NCBI RefSeq assembly: GCF_900489465.1
Contig: NZ_UEFQ01000024.1
Span: forward strand, 62,001 to 126,000
Origin: Aequorivita sp. CIP111184
GTDB taxonomy: Bacteria; Bacteroidota; Bacteroidia; Flavobacteriales; Flavobacteriaceae
Direction of reading: 5' to 3'
DNA: 64,000 nt
In this document: piece after piece, positions 26,265 through 35,739 of the stretch
How the letters are laid out: each line of letters begins with the position of its first letter
Numbering within the stretch: position 1 is the first letter of the stretch
The notes under the pieces: model-generated
Seen by the model: the letters and a program-made list of their open reading frames with translations, nothing else
The model's database searches: none
What the model was told of the DNA's origin: nothing
Position numbers and translations under genes: made by a program

Positions 26265-29126
26265 ATGTCAAAAAATGAGGATTTTATAGAAGTTTTGGGC
26301 GCCCGCGTTCATAACTTAAAGAACATTGACGTTCGAATTCCAAGAGAAAAATTAGTAGTAATTACAGGGCTTTCCGGCAGTGGAAAATCCTCTTTGGCGT
26401 TTGATACTATTTATGCTGAAGGTCAGCGCCGTTATATTGAAACCTTTTCGGCTTATGCTCGTCAGTTTTTGGGGAGTTTGGAACGTCCCGATGTTGATAA
26501 AATTGAAGGCCTTTCCCCAGTAATTGCAATTGAACAAAAAACTACAAGTAAAAGTCCAAGATCCACCGTTGGCACCATTACAGAAATTTATGATTTTCTG
26601 CGTCTTTTTTACGCTCGAGCAAGTGATGCTTATAGCTACAATACAGGCGAAAAAATGGTTAGTTATAGCGACGAGCAAATAAAACAACTTATTCTTGAAG
26701 ACTTTGCCGATAAAAAAGTGAGTATCCTCGCTCCTGTTATCCGTTCCCGAAAGGGGCATTACCGCGAACTTTTTGAGCAAATTGCCAAACAAGGTTTTCT
26801 GAAAGTACGAGTTGACAGTGAAGTTAGAGATATTGTGAGTGGAATGAAAGTAGATCGCTACAAAAACCACGATATTGAAATAGTTATAGATAGACTTAAA
26901 ATCCCCTTAACTAAGTCTGAAAAAGCTACAGAGGGCGAAGGAAGCGATAACAACAAACGTCTTTCTGAAACCATAAATACTGCAATGTACCACGGCGAAG
27001 ATGTTTTGATGGTGCTCGATAACGATACAGATGAAGCGCGCTATTTCAGTCGCTCCTTGATGTGTCCTTCTTCCGGAATTTCTTATCCCAATCCGGAGCC
27101 AAACAATTTTTCGTTCAACTCCCCAAAAGGAATGTGCCCGAAATGTAAAGGCCTGGGAAAACTTTATGAGGTTAATTTAAAGAAACTTGTTCCAAATCCA
27201 AAACTTTCCATTAAACAAGGAGCTTTGGCGCCCCACGGTCCACAAAAAGGCAATTGGATTTTTAAACAACTAGAATTGATTGCAGAACGTTTTAATTTTA
27301 AACTGAGCGATTCTTTTGAAAGTATTCCTCAGGAAGCCAAAGATGTTATTTTTTTCGGCGGAAATGAAAAATTTGACATTGCTTCCAAAGCTTTGGGCAT
27401 CACCCGAAGCTATAAAATAGACTTTGAAGGCGTTGCCACCTTTATTCAAAATACTTTTGAAGCCAGTGAAACCACTTCACTGAAACGTTGGGCGAAAGAA
27501 TATATGGATAAAATTCCGTGTTCAGAATGCAACGGAACACGCCTTCGGAAAGAATCACTTTACTTTAAGGTTAACGGAAAAAATATCGCCGAACTCGCCC
27601 ACATGGACGTAGTTGAACTTGCAGAATGGTTCAAAAACCTTGACAAAAACCTTTCCGAAACACAATTGAAGATCGCTTCAGAAATTATAAAAGAAGTGCG
27701 TTCGCGACTTCAATTTTTGGTGGATGTTGGGCTTACTTATTTAGCTATGGACCGAAGCTCCAAATCTCTTTCTGGTGGTGAAGCGCAGCGAATACGTCTT
27801 GCAACACAGATTGGCTCTCAGTTGGTCGGCGTGCTTTATATTTTGGATGAGCCCAGTATTGGCCTTCATCAGCGTGACAACGAACGATTAATTTATTCCC
27901 TAAAGCAATTAAGGGAACTCGGCAATTCTGTAATTGTTGTGGAGCACGATAAAGACATGATTGAAAGCGCCGATTATGTGATTGACATCGGCCCTGCAGC
28001 CGGGAAACACGGTGGTGAAATAGTTTCTGAAGGTACTCCAAAAGAAATAGAAAAACATGACACGCTTACCGCAGATTATTTAAACGGCCGTAGAAAAATT
28101 GAAATTCCAAAAAAACGACGAAAAGGAAACGGTAAGACCTTAACCCTAAAAGGTGCTTCGGGAAATAACTTAAAAAACATATCTGTCACTTTCCCTTTAG
28201 GAAAAATGATAGGCGTTACAGGCGTTTCTGGAAGTGGAAAAAGTACGCTGATAAATGAAACCCTCTACCCTATTTTAAATGCGCATTTTTTCAACGGTGT
28301 GAAAAAACCAATGCCGTATAAAAAAATTGAAGGGCTTGAAAACATTGATAAAGTAATAGACATAAACCAATCGCCAATAGGAAGGACTCCGCGAAGTAAC
28401 CCTGCGACTTATACGGGTGTTTTTTCGGAAATTAGAAATCTTTTTGCCAAAACATCTGAATCTTTGATACGTGGTTATAAACCTGGCCGTTTCAGTTTTA
28501 ACGTTGCAGGCGGAAGGTGTGAAACTTGCAAAGGAGCTGGATTACGGGTTATTGAAATGAATTTCCTGCCAGATGTTTATGTGGAATGTGAAACCTGCCA
28601 AGGCAAGCGTTTCAATCGAGAAACACTGGAAATTCGCTACAAAGGAAAATCTATTTATGACGTTTTGGAAATGACTATTAACGAGTCTTGCGACTTTTTT
28701 GAAAACATTCCAAAAATATATCGAAAAGTAAAAACCATACAAGATGTTGGTTTAGGCTATATTACTCTCGGGCAGCAGTCCACAACGCTTTCAGGTGGAG
28801 AAGCGCAGCGTATAAAATTATCAACCGAACTTTCCAAACGCGATACCGGAAACACTTTTTATATTTTGGACGAACCCACAACCGGTCTTCATTTTGAGGA
28901 CATTCGCGTATTAATGATCGTACTAAACAAACTGGCGGACAAAGGTAATACGGTGTTGATAATTGAACACAATCTAGACGTTATTAAAACAGTTGATTAT
29001 ATAATTGACATAGGTCCCGAAGGCGGAAAAGAAGGGGGAAAAATTATGGCTTTGGGAACTCCCGAAGAAATTGCTGAAGACAAAAAAAGCTATACCGCTA
29101 GGTTCCTTAAAAAAGAATTACATTAG
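26265..29126 (+). CDS. uvrA: Excinuclease ABC subunit A
   Basis: Damage-recognition ATPase of nucleotide excision repair, which loads UvrB on lesions. The 953-residue protein contains two ABC ATPase halves. Walker [10 protein letters not shown] lies near residue 30 and GVSGSGKST near 655; signature motifs are LSGGEAQR in both halves; ILDEPS and ILDEPT are the Walker B motifs. The zinc modules show CxxC pairs ([32 protein letters not shown]). I start at the ATG at 26265 rather than the TTG nine bases upstream, because that TTG is part of the -7 box. No SOS-type operator is recognised. The LOG gene follows after a short repeat. Confidence 0.97.
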   Translation: MSKNEDFIEVLGARVHNLKNIDVRIPREKLVVITGLSGSGKSSLAFDTIYAEGQRRYIETFSAYARQFLGSLERPDVDKIEGLSPVIAIEQKTTSKSPRSTVGTITEIYDFLRLFYARASDAYSYNTGEKMVSYSDEQIKQLILEDFADKKVSILAPVIRSRKGHYRELFEQIAKQGFLKVRVDSEVRDIVSGMKVDRYKNHDIEIVIDRLKIPLTKSEKATEGEGSDNNKRLSETINTAMYHGEDVLMVLDNDTDEARYFSRSLMCPSSGISYPNPEPNNFSFNSPKGMCPKCKGLGKLYEVNLKKLVPNPKLSIKQGALAPHGPQKGNWIFKQLELIAERFNFKLSDSFESIPQEAKDVIFFGGNEKFDIASKALGITRSYKIDFEGVATFIQNTFEASETTSLKRWAKEYMDKIPCSECNGTRLRKESLYFKVNGKNIAELAHMDVVELAEWFKNLDKNLSETQLKIASEIIKEVRSRLQFLVDVGLTYLAMDRSSKSLSGGEAQRIRLATQIGSQLVGVLYILDEPSIGLHQRDNERLIYSLKQLRELGNSVIVVEHDKDMIESADYVIDIGPAAGKHGGEIVSEGTPKEIEKHDTLTADYLNGRRKIEIPKKRRKGNGKTLTLKGASGNNLKNISVTFPLGKMIGVTGVSGSGKSTLINETLYPILNAHFFNGVKKPMPYKKIEGLENIDKVIDINQSPIGRTPRSNPATYTGVFSEIRNLFAKTSESLIRGYKPGRFSFNVAGGRCETCKGAGLRVIEMNFLPDVYVECETCQGKRFNRETLEIRYKGKSIYDVLEMTINESCDFFENIPKIYRKVKTIQDVGLGYITLGQQSTTLSGGEAQRIKLSTELSKRDTGNTFYILDEPTTGLHFEDIRVLMIVLNKLADKGNTVLIIEHNLDVIKTVDYIIDIGPEGGKEGGKIMALGTPEEIAEDKKSYTARFLKKELH

Positions 29127-29132
29127 GCAAAA

Positions 29133-29182
29133 CTGAAATCGAAATCGAAACTGAAATTGAAATTGAAATTGAATACCGAAAT
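29133..29182 (+). repeat. Hexanucleotide GAAATY microsatellite
   Basis: About eight imperfect units of GAAATC/GAAATT/GAAACT fill the spacer between the uvrA stop and the ATG of the LOG gene. Such a tract can expand or contract by slippage and would change the spacing ahead of the downstream start. Whether it is functional is not known. Confidence 0.7.
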
Positions 29183-29184
29183 TA

Positions 29185-29874
29185 ATGAGAAATGAACAAG
29201 TACCAAAAAACTGGAACGAAGTGAAAACCAACGACTCTTGGGCTATTTTTAAGATTATGGGTGAGTTTGTAAACGGTTATGAAAAGATGAGCCGGATTGG
29301 CCCTTGTGTTTCCATTTTTGGATCTGCCCGCACAAAACCTGACCATGAACATTACAAATTAGCAGAAAGCATTGCTAAAAAAATTACAGAAAACGGATAT
29401 GGAGTAATTACTGGAGGTGGTCCAGGAATTATGGAGGCAGGAAATAAAGGTGCACATTTAGCAGGAGGAACTTCCGTAGGTTTAAATATTACATTACCTT
29501 TTGAGCAACACGACAACCCTTATATAGACAGTGACAAAAGCATTGATTTTGATTATTTCTTTGTGAGGAAAGTAATGTTCGTAAAATACTCGCAAGGCTT
29601 TGTTGTAATGCCGGGAGGATTTGGAACATTAGATGAGTTTTTTGAGGCACTAACGCTAATTCAAACACACAAAATAGATAAATTTCCTATAATACTTGTA
29701 AGCACCAAATTTTGGGGCGGACTTTTTGAATGGATAAAAACAACACTTTTGAACGCCAACAATAATGTAAATGCTGAAGATTTAGATCTTGTGCATTTGG
29801 TAGACACCGAAGAGGAAGTTCTTACTATTTTGAATGAATTTTATAACGAATATAACTTAAGTCCGAACTTTTAA
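29185..29874 (+). CDS. LOG-family Rossmann-fold protein (TIGR00730)
   Basis: A 229-residue lysine-decarboxylase-like fold. The LOG family hydrolyses nucleoside 5'-monophosphates (cytokinin riboside monophosphate or AMP) to base plus ribose 5-phosphate. The two signature motifs are GGGPGIMEAGNKGA near residue 75 and PGGFGTLDE near 145. The older label 'lysine decarboxylase' is not supported. It follows uvrA after 58 bp, and the next gene starts 17 bp after its stop, so it may share a transcript with both. The physiological substrate in flavobacteria is not established. Confidence 0.9.
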   Translation: MRNEQVPKNWNEVKTNDSWAIFKIMGEFVNGYEKMSRIGPCVSIFGSARTKPDHEHYKLAESIAKKITENGYGVITGGGPGIMEAGNKGAHLAGGTSVGLNITLPFEQHDNPYIDSDKSIDFDYFFVRKVMFVKYSQGFVVMPGGFGTLDEFFEALTLIQTHKIDKFPIILVSTKFWGGLFEWIKTTLLNANNNVNAEDLDLVHLVDTEEEVLTILNEFYNEYNLSPNF

Positions 29875-29890
29875 AGCTCACAAAAACTTC

Positions 29891-32704
29891 TTGAGACTTC
29901 AACACATTTTATATATCATTCTCTTTTTCTTGACTGTTCAAGTATCTGCGCAGCATGTTATAACAATTGATGCTACACTGAACGCTTCTCAGAAAACAAT
30001 TGCCATAAAACAACAGATTACTTATAAAAACACTTCTGCAGATACTTTAAAAGAGATTTTTCTTTTTGATTGGGCCAATAGCTTTTCATCCAAAATAACC
30101 CCACTGGGGAAACGTTTTGCTGAAAATTATGAAAGTGCATTTCATTTTGAAAAAGACGAGGAACGCGGAAAGACAAGCATTGAAAAAATTTATAGCAATT
30201 CCACTGTTCCTTTACAATGGCAGCGTGGTGAAGCTGCTGATATTTTAAAGATTATCCCCAATGTACCACTACAGCCCGGAGATAGTTACACCTTCAATTT
30301 AGAATATAACGTAAAAATTTCTGACGACAGGTTTACACGTTATGGAGTGGATAAGCAAAATGATTACAAACTGCGCTATTGGTATATTTCACCAGCTGTT
30401 TATGATAAAGAATGGCAAATTTATAGCAATAAAAATACAGACGATTTATTTCTAACACCATCAGAATATTCTATAAAACTTCATATTCCAAAGAATTATT
30501 CGGTGACTTCAGAATTTGATTTGATCTCGGAAAATATTTCTGAAAATGTAAAAAACATAGAGCTTACTGGGAAAGACAGGTTAGACGCCATTCTCTATCT
30601 TGAGAAGAGTCCAAACTTCCAAACTATTGAAACAGATAAAATACAAATTGTTACTAATCTTGAAGATAGTAAGGTTACCCCTCCCGTAAAAGCTTTGATG
30701 ATTGATAGAGTTGTCCATTTTTTAGATTCAAAACTTGGGCCCTACCCGTTTAAAAAAATGGTTATCAGTGAAACTGATTATCGTACCAACCCAGTTTACG
30801 GTCTTAACCAATTACCCAGTTTTATAAGTCCTTTTCCAGATGGTTTTGAATATGATATGGAGCAGTTAAAAACCATAACCCGTCATTATATTGACAACAC
30901 TTGGGTTTTAAATTCCCGCGAAGACTATTGGCTGCAAGATGCCTTACAGATTTATTTGATGATGGAGTATGTTGACACTTATTATCCAAAAATGAAGATA
31001 ATAGGCAACTTGAGCAACTGGTGGGTAATTAGATGGGCGCACGCTTCTGATCTTGAATTCAACGATCAGTATCCAATACTTTACCTTAATATGGCGCGCA
31101 ATAATATTCACCAGTCGTTAACCACGCCAAAGGATTCGTTGTTGAAATATAATATGAACATTGCCACCGGATATTACGGAGCAAGTGGCTTACGCTATTT
31201 AAATGATTATTTAGGGGGCGATATTTTGAATAAAAGCATAAAAGATTTCTACTCTGAAAATAGATTGAAACCCATTAAAACATCAGATTTTGAAGCTTTT
31301 CTTTCTGAAAAAACCGAGCTTCCTATAAATTGGTTTTTTGAAGATTTTGCAGATACAAGAACAACGATTGATTTTAAAATTAAGAAGGTTATAAAAAAAG
31401 GGGATTCCTTGGAAGTTTTTATCAAAAACAACCGAAAATCTGAACTTCCTGTTTCATTGTACGGCCTCAATAAAGATACAATTGTATATAAAACGTGGAC
31501 AAAACCCGTAGATGGCGTTTCTTCCATTACAATACCTTCAGCCAATATTCGCAAATTAGCTCTGAATTATAATGGAGAAATACCGGAATATAATAGACGG
31601 AATAATTTTAAGGCTGTTGAAGGTTTGTTAGATAAACCGCTTCAGTTCCGTCTTTTTCAAGACGTGGAAGATCCTACCTATACACAGTTTTTCTTTATGC
31701 CAATCTTTGAATATAATCTGTATGATGGGGTTTCGGCAGGACTTAGGCTTTACAACAAAACGGTACTTCCAAAAGCTGTGCATTACAGTTTGGAGCCACA
31801 ATTCGGTTTTCGTTCCAAAAAACTTGTTGGTAGAGCTTCTGTAAGCTATACACAAACTATAAATGAAGGAAATCTATATGCAATGCGATATGGTTTCTCT
31901 GGAAATTATTATTCCTACGACCGTGGTCTTTTCTACAAAAAATTTACCCCGTACATCACTTTTGCTTTCAGAAATCCAGATTTACGAGATAATGAAAAGC
32001 AGTTCATAAATCTGCGAAGTGTAAATGTTTACCAAGACGAAGACCCCAACAATCCACTTCAAGAACCCAATTACAGTGTTTTCAATATGCAGTATGTATA
32101 TTCAAACCCAAACCTTATTAATTATTTTAGAGGTGTTGCGGATTATGAAATTTCTTCAAAATTTAGTAAAATTTCTGTGAATCTGGAATACCGTAAACTA
32201 TTTTTGAGCAATCGCCAGCTTAACATTCGCTTTTTTGCCGGTGCGTTTCTTTTTAATGATACTCGCGAAAATGAGGATTTTTTCAGCTTTGCTCTAGATC
32301 GTCCTAACGATTATCTTTTTGATTACAATTATTATGGACGTAGCGAAGATTCCGGCCTTTTTAGCCAGCAACTTATTATTGCCGAAGGTGGTTTTAAATC
32401 ACAACTAGAACCTGCATACGCGAATAGTTGGATTGCAACCGTAAATGCCAGCACCAATATCTGGAAATGGATTTATGCTTATGGCGACGTTGGGCTTGTA
32501 CACAATAAAGCACGTGGCACGAACGCTGTTTTTGATAGCGGAATTCGCCTAAGTTTGGTTGCTGATTATTTCGAGCTTTATTTCCCTGTTTATTCAAGTT
32601 TGGGCTTTGAACCACAATTGTCACATTATGATGAAAGGGTTCGGTTTATAGTAACATTAAGTCCCAAAACCTTGCTTGGTCTGTTTACAAGAAGATGGTA
32701 TTAA
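29891..32704 (+). CDS. M1-peptidase-like protein with degenerate active site and C-terminal barrel
   Basis: A 937-residue exported protein with a signal peptide ending at VSAQ (about residue 21). Residues 20-500 follow the M1 aminopeptidase layout, but the catalytic motifs are gone. The GAMEN position reads GLNQL (about 303), the HEXXH position reads ITRHY (about 328), and the downstream Glu segment reads WLQDAL (about 347). The C-terminal 350 residues are a beta-rich domain typical of an outer-membrane barrel (YFELYFPVYSSLG). It is probably a non-proteolytic outer-membrane protein; its function is unknown. The start is TTG at 29891: the frame has a stop at 29858 and no ATG before the signal peptide. 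It lies 17 bp behind the LOG gene. Confidence 0.83.
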   Translation: MRLQHILYIILFFLTVQVSAQHVITIDATLNASQKTIAIKQQITYKNTSADTLKEIFLFDWANSFSSKITPLGKRFAENYESAFHFEKDEERGKTSIEKIYSNSTVPLQWQRGEAADILKIIPNVPLQPGDSYTFNLEYNVKISDDRFTRYGVDKQNDYKLRYWYISPAVYDKEWQIYSNKNTDDLFLTPSEYSIKLHIPKNYSVTSEFDLISENISENVKNIELTGKDRLDAILYLEKSPNFQTIETDKIQIVTNLEDSKVTPPVKALMIDRVVHFLDSKLGPYPFKKMVISETDYRTNPVYGLNQLPSFISPFPDGFEYDMEQLKTITRHYIDNTWVLNSREDYWLQDALQIYLMMEYVDTYYPKMKIIGNLSNWWVIRWAHASDLEFNDQYPILYLNMARNNIHQSLTTPKDSLLKYNMNIATGYYGASGLRYLNDYLGGDILNKSIKDFYSENRLKPIKTSDFEAFLSEKTELPINWFFEDFADTRTTIDFKIKKVIKKGDSLEVFIKNNRKSELPVSLYGLNKDTIVYKTWTKPVDGVSSITIPSANIRKLALNYNGEIPEYNRRNNFKAVEGLLDKPLQFRLFQDVEDPTYTQFFFMPIFEYNLYDGVSAGLRLYNKTVLPKAVHYSLEPQFGFRSKKLVGRASVSYTQTINEGNLYAMRYGFSGNYYSYDRGLFYKKFTPYITFAFRNPDLRDNEKQFINLRSVNVYQDEDPNNPLQEPNYSVFNMQYVYSNPNLINYFRGVADYEISSKFSKISVNLEYRKLFLSNRQLNIRFFAGAFLFNDTRENEDFFSFALDRPNDYLFDYNYYGRSEDSGLFSQQLIIAEGGFKSQLEPAYANSWIATVNASTNIWKWIYAYGDVGLVHNKARGTNAVFDSGIRLSLVADYFELYFPVYSSLGFEPQLSHYDERVRFIVTLSPKTLLGLFTRRWY

Positions 32705-32741
32705 TGACGAATTATAATTCACTAAATAACCTATTCAGCAA

Positions 32742-32966
32742 ATGCAATTACTAAACAACTGGCGAATCATTCTTCTTTTATGCCTCACTTTGGGTTTAGC
32801 CCCATTCTTTCCCGAACCGCACCTTTGGGGAAAACTAAAATGGATTTTCGGTGGCGCTGTGGGAATGAAGGGCGCAGATTGGTTTGACGTTTTACTACAC
32901 GGTTTTCCTTTCATTCTCCTGCTTAGGTTGTTGATACTTAAGCTTATTCCTTCCAAAAGGAATTAA
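32742..32966 (+). CDS. Small membrane protein
   Basis: 74 residues with two predicted membrane helices (about 7-24 and 49-67). The connecting segment PFFPEPHLWGKLKWIFGGA has a pattern I associate with small conserved flavobacterial proteins of unknown function. It lies 37 bp after the M1-like barrel gene and 100 bp before the E1 gene, which has its own promoter. The coding call rests on the clear hydrophobic and charged pattern and on its placement; no function can be assigned. Confidence 0.75.
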   Translation: MQLLNNWRIILLLCLTLGLAPFFPEPHLWGKLKWIFGGAVGMKGADWFDVLLHGFPFILLLRLLILKLIPSKRN

Positions 32967-33014
32967 AACAATAAAACCATTCCTTTTTAAAAATAATCTG
33001 TCTATCACAAAGCG

Positions 33015-33045
33015 TTGCGAAACACGCCCGATTTCGCTATTTTTG
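33015..33045 (+). promoter_or_regulatory. Bacteroidota promoter of the E1 gene
   Basis: TTG at 33015-33017, a 20-bp spacer and TATTTTTG at 33038-33045 match the -33/-7 consensus and spacing of the Bacteroidota primary sigma factor. The predicted start is near 33051, leaving a leader of about 15 nt before the ATG at 33067. Confidence 0.75.
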
Positions 33046-33066
33046 CATTTATAAAAATCCATTGTA

Positions 33067-35481
33067 ATGCAGACAAACCCTAAGACAAACAGCGAGATTT
33101 CTTTTAATGATTTTAAAGAAACAGTTTTGAACGATTATAAAATTGCTGTTACCAGCCGTGAATGTAGTCTATTAGGCCGTCGCGAAGTTCTTACTGGAAA
33201 AGCTAAATTTGGAATCTTCGGCGACGGAAAAGAAGTGCCGCAACTTGCTTGGGCCAAAGCTTTTCAAAATGGTGATTGGCGTAGTGGATATTATCGTGAC
33301 CAGACCTTTATGATGGCCATCGGGGAGCTTACTATTGAACAGTTTTTCGCAGGTCTTTATGCACATACCGACATTAAAGCTGACCCAATGAGCGCGGGAA
33401 GACAAATGGGCGGCCACTTTGCAACCCATAGTTTAAATGAGGATGGTAGTTGGAAAAACCTTACACAACAAAAAAATAGCAGTGCCGATATTTCACCTAC
33501 AGCGGGGCAAATGCCACGATTGTTGGGCTTAGCACAAGCTTCAAAGATTTTCAGAAATGTAAAAGGAATTGAAAACAAAACCAATTTTTCTATTAATGGT
33601 AATGAAGTTGCTTGGGGAACTATAGGAAATGCCAGTACAAGCGAAGGCCTTTTTTGGGAAACAATAAATGCTGCCGGCGTATTGCAAGTACCAATGGTAA
33701 TGAGCGTTTGGGACGATGAATATGGAATTTCAGTTCATGCGAAATACCAAACTACAAAAGAAAATATTTCTGAAGTCTTAAAAGGTTTTCAGCGTAATGA
33801 TGAACAAGACGGTTATGAAATTATTCGCGTAAAAGGTTGGGATTACCCCGAACTTATTGAAGTTTACAACCGTGCTTCAAAAATTGCAAGAGAAGAACAC
33901 GTCCCAGTTTTGATACACGTTCAGCAATTAACCCAGCCACAAGGTCACAGCACCAGCGGTTCGCATGAACGATACAAAAGCAAAGAACGTTTGGAGTGGG
34001 AAGCTAAAAATGATTGCAACGTAAAAATGCGTGAATGGATTATTTCAAGCGATATCGCAACTGAAGAAACCCTCTCTGAAATTGAAAAAGATATAAAGAA
34101 AAAAGTTCGCGATGGTAAAAAAGCAGCTTGGGAAGCTTTTGTTGCACCTCAGAAAAATGAACAGGAAGAAGCTGTTCTATTGCTTGGAAACCTAGCCGAA
34201 AATAGCGCGAACAAAAACTTCATTGAAAAGTTAAAGAACGAGCTGGCTTCTGAAAAAGAACCATTGCGCAGAGACATACTTGCCTCCACCCGAAAAGCAT
34301 TGCGATATGTGGTGGGAGAGGATTCTTCAGAAAAAAAACAACTTCAGGATTGGATTGAAAATTACTTCGAAGTAATCCAACCTAAATATAGCGCGCATCT
34401 TTACAGTGAAGCAAAAGAAAATGCGAAGACTATAAAAGAAGTGCTTCCATCCTATGCCAAAGATGCCGAGGAAGTAGATGGTCGCGTTATTATTCGTGAT
34501 AACTTTGATGCAATTTTTAACAAACATCCTGATGTTTTAATTTTTGGGGAGGATAGCGGAGAGATTGGTGACGTTAATCAAGGTTTGGAAGGAATGCAGG
34601 AGAAATATGGTAAACTTCGGGTTGCAGATGTTGGAATTCGCGAAGCCACAATTCTTGGTCAAGGAATTGGGATGGCTATGCGTGGCCTCCGCCCTATTGC
34701 AGAGATTCAGTATTTAGATTATATATTATACTGTCTTCAAATAATGAGTGACGATTTAGTGACGGTTCGCTATCGAACAAACGGAACTCAAAAAGCCCCA
34801 TTGATTGTCCGAACCCGTGGTCACAGATTGGAAGGTATTTGGCATAGTGGTTCACAAATGGGTGGCTTGATTCATCTGCTCCGTGGAATGTATATTCTTG
34901 TACCGCGAAACATGACCAAAGCTGCAGGATTTTACAATACGTTACTTGAAACTGACGAACCCGCATTGGTTATTGAATGTTTGAACGGTTACCGCTTAAA
35001 GGAAAAAATGCCTAATAACCTCGGCGAATTAAGAACCCCAATAGGCGTAGTTGAAACTGTAAAGGAGGGAAAAGACATCACATTGGTATCCTACGGTAGC
35101 ACTTTGAGAATTGTGGAAGAAGCTGCCAAAGAACTACAACAAGCAGGAATTGACGCCGAAATTATTGACGTGCAATCACTTTTGCCTTTAGATCTTAACC
35201 ACGATATGGTAAAAAGCGTAGCAAAAACCAATCGTTTACTTGTTATTGATGAAGATGTGTCTGGTGGGGCTTCAGCTTATATTCTTCAAAATATAGTTGA
35301 TGTACAGGGTGGTTACAAATATTTAGACAGTAAACCACAAACGCTGGCTGCAAAAGACCACCGTCCCGCTTATGGAACTGATGGCGATTATTTCAGCAAG
35401 CCTTCTGTAGAGGATGTATATGAAAAGGTTTATGAAATTATGAATGAGTCAAATCCGTCGAAGTTTCCGAAACTTAGATAA
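33067..35481 (+). CDS. Fused alpha/beta 2-oxoacid dehydrogenase E1 component
   Basis: An 804-residue thiamine-diphosphate enzyme that decarboxylates a 2-oxoacid, most likely branched-chain, and passes the acyl group to E2 lipoate. Residues about 40-330 are the alpha part, with the ThDP region GNASTSEGLFWETINAAG followed by SVWDDEYGIS. A linker of about 120 residues follows. Residues about 480-804 are the beta part: FGEDSG, then ADVGIREATILGQGIGMAMRGLRP, then IDVQSLLPLD near the end. Single-chain alpha/beta fusions of this type are common in Bacteroidota. Substrate choice (branched-chain or pyruvate) cannot be decided from sequence. It has its own promoter at 33015-33045; no E2 or E3 gene is in the window. 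Confidence 0.9.
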   Translation: MQTNPKTNSEISFNDFKETVLNDYKIAVTSRECSLLGRREVLTGKAKFGIFGDGKEVPQLAWAKAFQNGDWRSGYYRDQTFMMAIGELTIEQFFAGLYAHTDIKADPMSAGRQMGGHFATHSLNEDGSWKNLTQQKNSSADISPTAGQMPRLLGLAQASKIFRNVKGIENKTNFSINGNEVAWGTIGNASTSEGLFWETINAAGVLQVPMVMSVWDDEYGISVHAKYQTTKENISEVLKGFQRNDEQDGYEIIRVKGWDYPELIEVYNRASKIAREEHVPVLIHVQQLTQPQGHSTSGSHERYKSKERLEWEAKNDCNVKMREWIISSDIATEETLSEIEKDIKKKVRDGKKAAWEAFVAPQKNEQEEAVLLLGNLAENSANKNFIEKLKNELASEKEPLRRDILASTRKALRYVVGEDSSEKKQLQDWIENYFEVIQPKYSAHLYSEAKENAKTIKEVLPSYAKDAEEVDGRVIIRDNFDAIFNKHPDVLIFGEDSGEIGDVNQGLEGMQEKYGKLRVADVGIREATILGQGIGMAMRGLRPIAEIQYLDYILYCLQIMSDDLVTVRYRTNGTQKAPLIVRTRGHRLEGIWHSGSQMGGLIHLLRGMYILVPRNMTKAAGFYNTLLETDEPALVIECLNGYRLKEKMPNNLGELRTPIGVVETVKEGKDITLVSYGSTLRIVEEAAKELQQAGIDAEIIDVQSLLPLDLNHDMVKSVAKTNRLLVIDEDVSGGASAYILQNIVDVQGGYKYLDSKPQTLAAKDHRPAYGTDGDYFSKPSVEDVYEKVYEIMNESNPSKFPKLR

Positions 35482-35543
35482 TTTTGCCTTTCATCGAACA
35501 TTCCATTTCCTTTAACTATTAATTAAAGATTATTCAACAAATA

Positions 35544-35576
35544 TTTGGAAGTCTTAAATTAATTGCTTTAAATTAG
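35544..35576 (+). promoter_or_regulatory. Promoter of the asnB leader
   Basis: TTTG at 35544-35547, a 21-bp spacer and TAAATTAG at 35569-35576 (7 of 8 matches to TAnnTTTG counting the free positions). Predicted transcription start is near 35582, about 22 nt ahead of the leader-peptide ATG. Confidence 0.6.
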
Positions 35577-35603
35577 CAATTCAATTATTAAAACAACAAG
35601 TTT

Positions 35604-35651
35604 ATGTCTTTCTTCAGCCAAAATAATAACAATAATAACCAGCTGCCGTAA
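35604..35651 (+). CDS. Asn-rich leader peptide
   Basis: A 15-codon ORF, MSFFSQNNNNNNQLP then stop, with six consecutive asparagine codons (AAT and AAC mixed). It lies between a promoter and an intrinsic terminator, 88 nt ahead of asparagine synthetase. Composition and position are those of an attenuation leader peptide. It is too short to score by coding statistics, so the call rests on the match between the repeated codon and the product of the downstream enzyme. Confidence 0.72.
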   Translation: MSFFSQNNNNNNQLP

Positions 35652-35673
35652 CAGAAACTTGTCGCGATATATG

Positions 35674-35705
35674 GCCTGTCAAGTTTTTCTTGACAGGCTT
35701 TTTTT
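35674..35705 (+). terminator. Intrinsic terminator in the asnB leader
   Basis: A perfect 10-bp stem GCCTGTCAAG / CTTGACAGGC (35674-35683 with 35689-35698), a five-T loop, then seven Ts (35699-35705). It lies 34 nt upstream of the asnB ATG, so read-through must be controlled for asnB to be expressed. Confidence 0.88.
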
Positions 35706-35739
35706 ATGAAAAAAACTAACCATTTAAATTATAGAAATT

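Larger units (their letters stand above)
35596..35705 (+). promoter_or_regulatory. Candidate Asn-responsive transcription attenuator of asnB
   Basis: A leader peptide with six Asn codons (35604-35651) is followed by mutually exclusive RNA pairings. Segment 1, ACAAGTTT (35596-35603), pairs with segment 2, AAACTTGT (35655-35662). Segment 2 can instead pair with CAAGTTT (35680-35686), giving 7 Watson-Crick pairs that extend to 9 with one GU. That antiterminator takes CAAG from the 5' arm of the terminator hairpin (35674-35698). Ribosome stalling on Asn codons would leave segment 2 free. A ribosome at the stop codon (35649-35651) would cover it and allow termination. The logic copies enteric amino-acid attenuators; the pairings were found by eye and are unmeasured. 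Confidence 0.72.

Noticed and set aside
26352-26870. 172-codon minus-strand ORF inside uvrA
   Set aside because: Lies wholly within uvrA on the other strand; no signal peptide, domain or promoter.
35706-35739. Short ORF starting ATG at 35706 between the terminator and asnB
   Set aside because: It runs out of frame into asnB, has no promoter or pattern of its own, and lies after the terminator T-run.
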